Source: Flavobacterium johnsoniae
Lineage (GTDB): Bacteria; Bacteroidota; Bacteroidia; Flavobacteriales; Flavobacteriaceae
Reading direction: 5' to 3'
Assembly: GCF_001879205.1 (NCBI RefSeq)
Contig: NZ_MLFK01000011.1
Span: 232,263 to 296,262 of the forward strand
DNA: 64,000 nt
Under the pieces are notes generated by a model. The model saw nothing but the letters and a program-made list of their open reading frames with translations, was not told the DNA's origin and did not search any database. The position numbers and the translations under genes were made by a program. Numbering within the stretch: the stretch's first letter is position 1; each line of letters starts with the position of its first letter. Of the stretch, positions 54,360 to 62,102 are shown in pieces.

Positions 54360-55033
54360 TTCCTCCCACTTATTATAAAAATGGGAGTTTCTCGATAACT
54401 GAGGTTAAAACTCCAAATTCAAAATCGCAAACTCCAAATACGGACGAAAACGCCAATGTCAATCAAAATGACAATGCCAGTTCCAGTGTTGTAAACACTC
54501 CAGCTCCTGAAATCCCAAAGGCTGAAACACCAAAAATTGAAACTCCACGAGTTGAAATAGGCGGTGAACCAAAAGTTTCGGCGTTTTCTTTGGCGAGTAT
54601 CCGCAAGAAAAAAGAAATGGAGGAAAGCAGTAAAAGCTACGTTAAGCCAACGTCGGTTTTACCTACAGAAGATTTTACTGAAACCGAAATGTTGGTGCAG
54701 TGGAACAAATATGCAGAGCGTTTAGGTCAAAAAGGTTTCAAAATCATGGAATCTTTACTGCTGATAAACGATCCAACTTTAGACGGGACTAAGATTACTT
54801 TAGAACTTCCAAATGAGGGTTCTAAATTAGATTTTGAAACTCAAATCAACGGTTTGTTAGGACATTTGAAAGGTCATTTACACAATCATGACATTACAAT
54901 TGAAATTGTGGTTAATGAAAAAGTAGAAACCAAAAGAAGCTACAACGACCAGGACCGCTATAACCGACTTCTCGAAATCAACCCAAATATCGAACTGCTG
55001 CGTTCTACATTTGGGCTGGATTTACATGTATAG
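54344..55033 (+). CDS. dnaX: DnaX tau-specific C-terminal extension, -1 frame
   Basis: From the slip site the -1 frame reads V-E-Q-Y-I-I-P-P and stays open to 55033. It gives a linker rich in Thr, Pro, Asn and Glu (about 80 residues), then a folded tail (about 140 residues, starting ASIRKKKEMEESS). The full tau product would be about 586 residues, the usual length for Bacteroidota DnaX. No good start codon opens this part independently, and the first one (TTG 54590) would cut the linker off. The tail presumably binds the polymerase or helicase as tau does. Confidence 0.8.
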   Translation, partial: VEQYIIPPTYYKNGSFSITEVKTPNSKSQTPNTDENANVNQNDNASSSVVNTPAPEIPKAETPKIETPRVEIGGEPKVSAFSLASIRKKKEMEESSKSYVKPTSVLPTEDFTETEMLVQWNKYAERLGQKGFKIMESLLLINDPTLDGTKITLELPNEGSKLDFETQINGLLGHLKGHLHNHDITIEIVVNEKVETKRSYNDQDRYNRLLEINPNIELLRSTFGLDLHV

Positions 55034-55044
55034 TTTGTTTTCAG

Positions 55045-55091
55045 CGAATTACACGAATTCACTTTAATTCTTTTTAAATAAATGTAATTCG
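55045..55091. repeat. hairpin between convergent genes (CGAATTACA / TGTAATTCG)
   Basis: The arms at 55045-55053 and 55083-55091 are perfect 9-mers. The words AATTxCACxAATT recur near 39945-39990 and 58065-58080, so it belongs to another dispersed family. Confidence 0.45.
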
Positions 55092-55102
55092 AGTTAAGTA
55101 AA

Positions 55103-55681
55103 TTATTTGTTCTTCAATCCTAAATTATAGACTTTCTCAAGCCATTTTGCTCTTTGCAGATCGGCAGAACCTTTTATAATTCCGATGTAGGTGACTTTGA
55201 CAGGTTTGACACCGCAAAATTCCAAAGTAGATTTCTTCAACTGATTTACACTTGGCCTCCCGAAAGAAAACCAATAATACCAACCCGGCTGATCTAAAGT
55301 GGTAATAATATGTGCTGTTTTTCCTTTTAATAATTTATCCCACCAAACCGAGTTTTCACGGTATTGAAATGCCATTCCTGGTAAAAATAATCGATCAATA
55401 AACCCTTTTGTTATTGCGGGAAGTCCACCCCACCAAACCGGATGAATCCAAACCAAATGATCAGCTCTTTTAATTTTTTCCCAGGATTCCAGCAAATCCG
55501 GTTCCAGTTCAGTACGTTTTTGATAACCAAACTGTAAATTTGGATTAAACTTTAAATCCGCAATTGTAATTGTTTCTACTGTTGCTCCCGAAGCAACTGC
55601 ACCTTTTAAATAGGATTCGGCTATTCCAAAATTAAAGCTTAACGGATTTGGATGCCCATTGATGATTAGAATATTTTTCAT
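55103..55681 (-). CDS. flavodoxin-fold NAD(P)H-dependent oxidoreductase (MdaB/KefF-like)
   Basis: The product is 192 residues. IINGHPNPLSFNFG is the FMN phosphate loop, and HPVWWGGLPAITKGFIDR is the second flavin-binding stretch. Such enzymes reduce quinones or related electrophiles. It is 6 nt downstream of the saccharopine-dehydrogenase-like gene on the same strand. A frameshifted Crp/Fnr gene lies just upstream of the pair. Confidence 0.92.
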   Translation of the reverse strand: MKNILIINGHPNPLSFNFGIAESYLKGAVASGATVETITIADLKFNPNLQFGYQKRTELEPDLLESWEKIKRADHLVWIHPVWWGGLPAITKGFIDRLFLPGMAFQYRENSVWWDKLLKGKTAHIITTLDQPGWYYWFSFGRPSVNQLKKSTLEFCGVKPVKVTYIGIIKGSADLQRAKWLEKVYNLGLKNK

Positions 55682-55687
55682 GGTTAA

Positions 55688-56716
55688 TTAGCTGGTTTTA
55701 ATATTAATTGCAGCATAACTCTCTAATGCTTCATAAATTTCCTGAGACGAATGTATTTGATGACTGAAATAATTTCCTTTTAATAAAGTATTGCTCAACA
55801 TTTTTTCAATATGCAAAACTGTAGAAAAAGCGGTTAACTCAGCCTGACCTTTAACACTTTGTAAGCTTATTTTTTTTGTTTTATCCTGAGTTTTAACAAC
55901 AACTTCAAAAACGGTTTGATCTCCATTCCCACTCGAACCAAACATCAGCTGCCTTTCTCTTAAAGACATAATATTAAATATTCTAAGTGACTGAAAATAT
56001 CCCATTAAGCTAGTAATAAATTTAGAATTATAAGTTATCTTAACCGAAACCGTGGGTATTTTTTCGATCTGATTTAAAATAAACAAATCCGGAACATCAA
56101 GATTATAAGCCTGTCGTTTTCCAATGCCGAATGAGAAATCAAATTTTTCGGAATTTAAAAAATGTTTGACTTTTTGCGGTTCATTATTTCTGTAAACTAC
56201 AAAGGGTTTACACACGTTTTCTGCTAAAAAATTGGCTGAACTTTTTCCGGCCAAATCTTTTACGGAATAATAAATATAAAGACTAGTTTCCCGGATTTTA
56301 CTTTTATCAGATTCCATACAATCGACTAAACTTGCTACAATACCTCCCATCCAGCCAGAACTAAAAACGATATGACTGTGAATATTATGCTGATTAGCTT
56401 TAGCCAGATTATAAGCAACGGTTAAATCCGGCGTAGGTTTTGTGATATCAATATAACCTACTTTATTTTGTATGGCAAACTGCAAAACTTCATTTTTACT
56501 GTCTTTTGTACACATTACAATCAAATCGATTTTGTTGTGTATTATGCATTCAAAAGTCTTTGGGCTGTTAACATCAATAATCAAATCGTTTGCCGTATTT
56601 CCTGATTGACGACTTCCCACAAACAAATTATAGTCGGCATTTCTTCTTTGAAGAATACGCAAAATGACTTTCCCTACTAACCCCGTTCCTCCAATTACTA
56701 AAATATTTTTTCTCAT
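55688..56716 (-). CDS. saccharopine dehydrogenase-like NAD(P)-binding protein
   Basis: The product is 342 residues. The Rossmann motif VIGGTGLVGKVILR is at residues 7-20. A following about 80-residue part and a larger alpha/beta domain resemble saccharopine dehydrogenase relatives. The substrate is unknown. The start is the ATG at 56716; a minus -7-like TATTTTTG (plus CAAAAATA, 56736-56743) lies 19 nt upstream. It forms an operon with the flavin enzyme. Confidence 0.82.
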   Translation of the reverse strand: MRKNILVIGGTGLVGKVILRILQRRNADYNLFVGSRQSGNTANDLIIDVNSPKTFECIIHNKIDLIVMCTKDSKNEVLQFAIQNKVGYIDITKPTPDLTVAYNLAKANQHNIHSHIVFSSGWMGGIVASLVDCMESDKSKIRETSLYIYYSVKDLAGKSSANFLAENVCKPFVVYRNNEPQKVKHFLNSEKFDFSFGIGKRQAYNLDVPDLFILNQIEKIPTVSVKITYNSKFITSLMGYFQSLRIFNIMSLRERQLMFGSSGNGDQTVFEVVVKTQDKTKKISLQSVKGQAELTAFSTVLHIEKMLSNTLLKGNYFSHQIHSSQEIYEALESYAAINIKTS

Positions 56717-56778
56717 TATTATATATTGTTTTCAGCAAAAATAATAACGGAATATCTCAGGATAACTAGACAAATGTC

Positions 56779-57338
56779 CTATAAAATGGATTTACGAATC
56801 CTGCTTAAATGCCTTGGCGTAACGCCTAAATAAGATGCTAAATATTGAAGCGGAATTAATTGAAGGTATATTTTATGATTCTGATGAAGCTCCTCATAAC
56901 GCTGCTTTCCTGATAATTTCTGAAAAGAAATCATTCGTTTTTGAAGCCTTACATACTCCATTTCAGTTAATTTGCGCCCTATTTCCTGCCAATGATTATT
57001 TGATTTATAAAGTTTTTCTAAATTTTCACGGCTGATAACCTCCAGCTCCGTATCGGCCAGAGCCTGAATATTTTCTTCTGCTATTTCCTGAGTTATAAAA
57101 CTTGAAAATGAAGCCATAAATTCGTTTTCGAAGGCAAAACAATTGGTTATTTCATCTCCCTGATGATTGAAAAAATAGGATCTCAAAATTCCTTTTTTGA
57201 TAAAAACGCCTTCATTAGAAACCTGGTTTTCAGTCAATAAAAGTCTCCTTTTTTGAGTTTTCGAAATGTAATCAAATCATCTAACTGATCTAATTCTTCT
57301 TGTGGTAAAATGTGAATAGACTGAAAAACGGATTTCAT
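56779..57338 (-). pseudogene. Crp/Fnr-family regulator split by a one-base frameshift
   Basis: The ATG at 57338 opens MKSVFQSIHILPQEELDQLD and stops after 34 codons at TGA (57234-57236). The rest of the protein continues from 57237 in another frame (TTGACTGAA...), with the cAMP-domain-like part (VFIKKGILRSYFF) and a C-terminal HTH (YLASYLGVTPRHLSRIRK). Adding one T to the T4 run at 57239-57242 restores D-F-L-L-T-E-N and a full 187-residue protein, the normal family length. A sequencing error, a real inactivation, or use of the TTG as a start are all possible. Confidence 0.75.
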
Positions 57339-57454
57339 TTTTGAAAATAAAAATTTTATTCTTGATACTGCTATAATATCACTCTGCCGGAACTTTGACA
57401 ACAACCGTCATTTTCCATAAATGTAACACTCTTATAGAGTTTATCCCTTAAACT

Positions 57455-58036
57455 TTATGATTTTACAGCAAAGGCTCTTTCTATTCTTTTATCAGGAATT
57501 AACCATAATAAAGCAACAATAATATAAGCTGCACCGGAAATCCATTCGTTGTAAAATGAAAAAATGATTCCTAATAAATACAAAACAGAAGAAGCATTCC
57601 CTTTTACATCTTTTCCTATCGCTTTTGCAATTATGGAATCACTGCCTTCGCTGATAATTATAATTCGCTGTAAAATAAAATATGCTATTGAAGATAACAA
57701 CAATACCGTTCCGTACAAAGCCATAGAAGCTTTTGCGAAGTTATGTTCTCCCATCCATCCGGTTGCAACCGGAACTAACGACAGCCAGAAAAGTAAATGC
57801 AGGTTTGCCCACAAAATCCTTCCGTTGATTTTGGTAAGACTGTGAATTAAATAATGATGATTGTTCCAATAAATACCAACATAAATAAAACTCAAGACAT
57901 AACTTAAAAACTTAGGTATAAGCGGTTTTAAATTGGCAAATTCAGTTCCTTCCGGCACTTTAATTTCCAGAATCATAATGGTTATGATAATTGCCAAAAC
58001 ACCATCACTAAAGGCTTCAAGTCTAGTTTTATTCAT
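57455..58036 (-). CDS. TMEM175-family (DUF1211) potassium channel-like protein
   Basis: The product is 193 residues with about five or six membrane helices. The hallmark RxxxFSD motif is RLEAFSDGV near the start. Bacterial members form K+-leak channels. The start is the ATG at 58036. It is alone on the minus strand, 72 nt from the ppx gene. Confidence 0.9.
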   Translation of the reverse strand: MNKTRLEAFSDGVLAIIITIMILEIKVPEGTEFANLKPLIPKFLSYVLSFIYVGIYWNNHHYLIHSLTKINGRILWANLHLLFWLSLVPVATGWMGEHNFAKASMALYGTVLLLSSIAYFILQRIIIISEGSDSIIAKAIGKDVKGNASSVLYLLGIIFSFYNEWISGAAYIIVALLWLIPDKRIERAFAVKS

Positions 58037-58107
58037 TTATTAATTATTACTGATTATTTTTTTGCCGCAAATTCCACTAATTATATTCTTACGATGTGAG
58101 TAAAAAA

Positions 58108-58998
58108 TTAAATTTTACCGTAATACATTGCTTTTACGATTCCGTCAGAAAGTCCAATTTTCGGAACAAAAATCTGGCGTGCTCCACTCCATTTCATCGC
58201 ATTCAGGTAAATACGTGTAGCATGGATAATAACGTCTGCACGGTCAGAATTTAAACCTAATTCGGCGATTCTTTGCTCGTAAGTCAGTGAATTTAAAAAG
58301 GCGTATTGTGAATTAATGTAAATATACGAAAGTGGCTTTTCCTGCTGTTTTCCGGACATTTTAAATAGTTTATTGATGTTTCCACCAGAACCAATAAGTG
58401 TAACCTCATCGTAATCTGCTGTATTGGTTTTAATCCACTTTTCGATTTCATCCCAAACCACATCGTGTACCATATTATTAAGTAAACGAACCGTTCCTGC
58501 TTTAAACGATCTTGAATTAATCATTTTTCCGTCAGAGAACAATGTAAACTCTGTACTTCCGCCACCCACATCTACAAATAGGTAGGTTTCATCTGTTTTT
58601 AATAAATGATGTAAATCAGTAGAAGCAATAATCGCAGCTTCTTTTTTACCATCAATAATTTCAATTTTGATGTCGGCTTTTTTCTTAATTAAAGCTACGA
58701 CTTCTTTTGCATTGTACGCTTCACGCATTGCAGATGTTGCAAATGCCATATAACGCTCTACTTTATGAACTTTCATCAAAAGATTAAATGCTTTCATGGC
58801 ATCAACCATTCGATCTATATTTTCTTCTGAAATTTCTCCTACTGTAAAGGCATCTTGTCCCAAACGAATTGGCACACGAACAAGTGAACTTTTATTAAAC
58901 TGGGGTTCTTTTCCATCCTGTTCTACAACATTGGATATCAGAAGTCTCATGGCATTTGAACCGATATCTATTGCTGCAAATTTCCTTATATTAATCAT
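58108..58998 (-). CDS. ppx: Ppx/GppA family exopolyphosphatase
   Basis: The product is 296 residues from the ATG at 58998; a GTG at 59004 is in frame. ASKHA-fold motifs are AAIDIGSNAMRLL at the N-terminus, DVGGGSTEFTLF (phosphate 2) and GSGGN in the second half. It hydrolyses polyphosphate or pppGpp. It is 35 nt downstream of ppk1, so it is part of the sixA-ppk1-ppx operon. Confidence 0.93.
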   Translation of the reverse strand: MINIRKFAAIDIGSNAMRLLISNVVEQDGKEPQFNKSSLVRVPIRLGQDAFTVGEISEENIDRMVDAMKAFNLLMKVHKVERYMAFATSAMREAYNAKEVVALIKKKADIKIEIIDGKKEAAIIASTDLHHLLKTDETYLFVDVGGGSTEFTLFSDGKMINSRSFKAGTVRLLNNMVHDVVWDEIEKWIKTNTADYDEVTLIGSGGNINKLFKMSGKQQEKPLSYIYINSQYAFLNSLTYEQRIAELGLNSDRADVIIHATRIYLNAMKWSGARQIFVPKIGLSDGIVKAMYYGKI

Positions 58999-59033
58999 GC
59001 TCACTTTATGATTTTGTAATTTAGTTAATGTAT

Positions 59034-61112
59034 TTAGTCTACTTTTTGAGGAACCTCTTCTAGTACCGAAATTTTATTTTGATAATATTTATAGGTTTCA
59101 AACTGGGCTCTAAATGGGGCATGATGGTTTCTAGGCTTATATTTATTATCTAATTTATAAGAATGGTATCTTACTTTTACGTTTCCTTTCCAGGCAATAT
59201 TGAAATTATCAATTAGTTCTTTTTTAATTTCAAGATCATATATCGGACAGGTTACTTCGACTCTTCCGTCGAGGTTTCTGGTCATAAAATCTGCTGACGA
59301 GATGTATACTTCATTTAATCCTGCGTTTCCAAAAATATAAACTCTTGAATGTTCCAGATAATTATCGACAATACTTATCGCTTCGATATTTTCACTCATT
59401 CCCGGAATTCCCGGAATCAACGAGCAGATTCCTCTTACCTGAAGCTGAATTTTTACGCCCGCATTGCTTGCTTCATACAATTTATCGATCATTTTAAAAT
59501 CTGATAAACTATTCATTTTTAATTTAATGAATGTTTTTCTGCCTGCTAATGCATGAAGAATTTCGCGATCAATTAGTTTTACGAACTTTGATCTTGTATA
59601 ATGCGGCGACACAATTAAATGTTTGTATCTGTGTACTCTATAATTAATATCAAAGAATTCGAATATTTTAGAAATATCTTTCAAAATTCCCTGATGGCAG
59701 GTAAACAGTGTAACATCTGTATAAATCTTGGCTGTCGATTCGTTGAAGTTTCCTGTCGAAATAAATCCGTAACGACGTGATTTCCCTTCTTCGCTTCTTT
59801 CGATTACACAAATTTTACTGTGTACTTTCAAACCTTTTATTCCAAAAATAAGTTCTATTCCTTCGGTCTGCATTTGCTCTGCATAGGAAATATTCGAAGC
59901 TTCGTCAAAACGTGCCTGAAGCTCAATTTGCACCACTACTTTTTTACCATTTTTTGCAGCATTAATCAATGAGCTGATAATCTGAGAGTTTTTGGCCAAA
60001 CGATATAAAGTAATTTTGATACTGGTTACTTTTGGGTCTAAAGCCGCTTCACGCAAAAATTTGGTTAAGTATGAAAATGATTGATAGGGAGCATGAAGTA
60101 AATAATCTTTTTTATTGATTTTTTCCAAAATACTTCCGTCAAGACTCAAACCCGGAACCGGTAAAGGTTCGTTAGGTTTATACAATAGATCATAACGTCC
60201 TAAATTTGGAAAACTCATATAATCACGACGATTATGATATCTTCCTCCCGGAATTATACTGTCGGTTTCAACAATTTTCATTTTATCTAAGAAGAAACGC
60301 AAAGTATCGTCTTCGATTAAACTGTCATAAATAAAACGAACCGGTTCGCCAATTCGTCGGTCTTTTACAGAAGTAGCGATTTTTTCGAGCATACTTTTAC
60401 TCAAATCACTATCAATGTCTAACTGGGCATCACGTGTAATTTTGATCATGTGCGCCGAAACCGTTTTATAATCGAATATATTGAAGATATTTTTCAGTTT
60501 AAGCCGAATTACATCATCAATTAAAATTACATATTGCTTGTCGTCTTCTGATGGAAGTACAACAAATCTGTTGATTGTTTTAGGTATTTCAATAACAGCA
60601 TAACGAACTTTATCATTTTTAAGTTCTAAGCGCACTGCCAAATAACCCAGCGTATCTTTTAGCACCGGAAACTCGGCAAGATCATTCAATATAATGGTTA
60701 CCAATTCCGGACTCAGCTTCTGCATATAAAAATCCTTTAAAAAACATTCCTGTTTTTCTGTAACCTGATCTTCATTTATAATAAATATATTTTCTGCTTC
60801 GAGTTCTGTTTCGATATTGCCCAAAATACGTAAACTTTCAGATTGCTGCTGAATTACGATTTCGGTAATATCTTTAATTAATTGATGGGCAGAAACACCG
60901 CCTAAATATTTTTCGCCGGAAATTCCGGAAAGACTCAATCTTCTAATTGCGGCATATCGAACTCTAAAAAACTCATCTAAATTGTTTGAAAAAATTCCAA
61001 CAAAACGCAGTCTGTCTAAAAGCGGCACCGTATTGTCGCCCGCTTCCTGAAGTACTCTTGCATTAAACGCTAACCAGCTTTTTTCTCTATCGATATATTT
61101 CTGTTCGTACAC
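59034..61112 (-). CDS. ppk1: polyphosphate kinase 1
   Basis: The product is 692 residues, starting at GTG 61112 because no ATG precedes the conserved DREKSWLAFNARVLQEA. The autophosphorylated His is in IKGLKVHSKICVI, with a second PLD-like motif near YIFGNAGLNEVYISSADFM. It makes long-chain polyphosphate from ATP. It starts 5 nt after the SixA-type phosphatase gene stop. With ppx it balances polyphosphate levels. Confidence 0.96.
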   Translation of the reverse strand: MYEQKYIDREKSWLAFNARVLQEAGDNTVPLLDRLRFVGIFSNNLDEFFRVRYAAIRRLSLSGISGEKYLGGVSAHQLIKDITEIVIQQQSESLRILGNIETELEAENIFIINEDQVTEKQECFLKDFYMQKLSPELVTIILNDLAEFPVLKDTLGYLAVRLELKNDKVRYAVIEIPKTINRFVVLPSEDDKQYVILIDDVIRLKLKNIFNIFDYKTVSAHMIKITRDAQLDIDSDLSKSMLEKIATSVKDRRIGEPVRFIYDSLIEDDTLRFFLDKMKIVETDSIIPGGRYHNRRDYMSFPNLGRYDLLYKPNEPLPVPGLSLDGSILEKINKKDYLLHAPYQSFSYLTKFLREAALDPKVTSIKITLYRLAKNSQIISSLINAAKNGKKVVVQIELQARFDEASNISYAEQMQTEGIELIFGIKGLKVHSKICVIERSEEGKSRRYGFISTGNFNESTAKIYTDVTLFTCHQGILKDISKIFEFFDINYRVHRYKHLIVSPHYTRSKFVKLIDREILHALAGRKTFIKLKMNSLSDFKMIDKLYEASNAGVKIQLQVRGICSLIPGIPGMSENIEAISIVDNYLEHSRVYIFGNAGLNEVYISSADFMTRNLDGRVEVTCPIYDLEIKKELIDNFNIAWKGNVKVRYHSYKLDNKYKPRNHHAPFRAQFETYKYYQNKISVLEEVPQKVD

Positions 61113-61117
61113 TGTAT

Positions 61118-61603
61118 TTATTTTAAGTCTTTGGGGAATATTGTTTTATGGGTTTTGCCTTTATTGATAGAGTCCCAGCTTTCTGAATCAAATTGCAGTG
61201 ATACAAAGCCAGAGGTTGGAACATTGTCGATAAAAACATCCCCAAATTTATTAACAAAATTTGTAATAGCCTCGTTATGTCCAAAAAGAATAACGCTTTC
61301 TAAACTATTATCACATGATTTAATAACCTTTTCGAGTTGTCTTTCATCAAAAGTATATAGATCATCCCTATAAACAATGCTCTCGATAGGGTATGAAATG
61401 TTTTGTGCAAATATTAAAGCCGTTTCTGAAGCCCGTGCCGCAGTACTGCTCCATATTATATAAGTTTTTGGAAGATATTTTGAAATATGAGTAGAAACTT
61501 CATGTGCATCTAAAATCCCTCTTTTTTGTAAAGGTCTGTCGAAATCTTTTAAAGGTGCTTCCCAACTTGATTTTGCATGCCGTATTAAAATTAAATTTTT
61601 CAT
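61118..61603 (-). CDS. SixA-type histidine phosphatase
   Basis: The product is 161 residues from the ATG at 61603; the in-frame ATG at 61627 is less likely. The catalytic RHAKSSW is at the N-terminus, and the second His is in LFGHNEAITNF. SixA of E. coli removes phosphate from phosphohistidine proteins, and the role here is only inferred. It is first gene of the operon with ppk1. Confidence 0.92.
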   Translation of the reverse strand: MKNLILIRHAKSSWEAPLKDFDRPLQKRGILDAHEVSTHISKYLPKTYIIWSSTAARASETALIFAQNISYPIESIVYRDDLYTFDERQLEKVIKSCDNSLESVILFGHNEAITNFVNKFGDVFIDNVPTSGFVSLQFDSESWDSINKGKTHKTIFPKDLK

Positions 61604-62026
61604 AAGCAGAAGGTTTAAAAACCGCAAAAATGAATCGCGATTTTATTTAAGTTCTAATTTACAAAAGTTATTTTAATACTTCTTCTTTTTTTATTTCTGT
61701 TAACAGTATGGCTAAAATTTAACAAGAATAAATTATCATCAAAATTTTAATAATCCTCAAATTCTGTTTTTCTGAGTAGAAGAAAAAATGTACTTCATCC
61801 ATTAAAAGCTACACTTAGTCGATATTTCCTATATCTGCAAAAAATTAACTAAATATTTGATTATTAGACATTTAAACAAAAGCAAATCACCTCATTTTCA
61901 TCAAAAAAGAAAGAAAATTCGATAATAATTTTTGGGCAAATCAGTCAAAAATATATTTTTTTGAGTCAATTTTTGACAAAAAAAGAGCACTTAAACGAGT
62001 TTTTAGGTTAGTTACAGATAAAAAAA
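61604..62026. other. spacer without a gene
   Basis: It is very AT-rich with no ORF, RNA or clear inverted repeat that I can support. It lies between the divergent polyphosphate operon and the adhesin gene. Confidence 0.4.
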
Positions 62027-62056
62027 TTTAATTAGAAAAACTCTAATATAATTTTG
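62027..62056 (+). promoter_or_regulatory. promoter of the SprB-like adhesin gene
   Basis: TTTA (62027-62030), 18 nt, then TAATTTTG (62049-62056). The -7 box is perfect and the -33 box is off by one base. The predicted leader to the ATG at 62103 is about 42 nt. Confidence 0.5.
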
Positions 62057-62102
62057 ATTCTGTTAAAATATAACAAATACTTCAAAAACAAAATCCTAAT
62101 AT

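Noticed and set aside
54590..55033. Independent 147-residue gene downstream of dnaX
   Set aside because: It is the tau C-terminus: the same frame is open back to the slippery site and the start is only an internal TTG.
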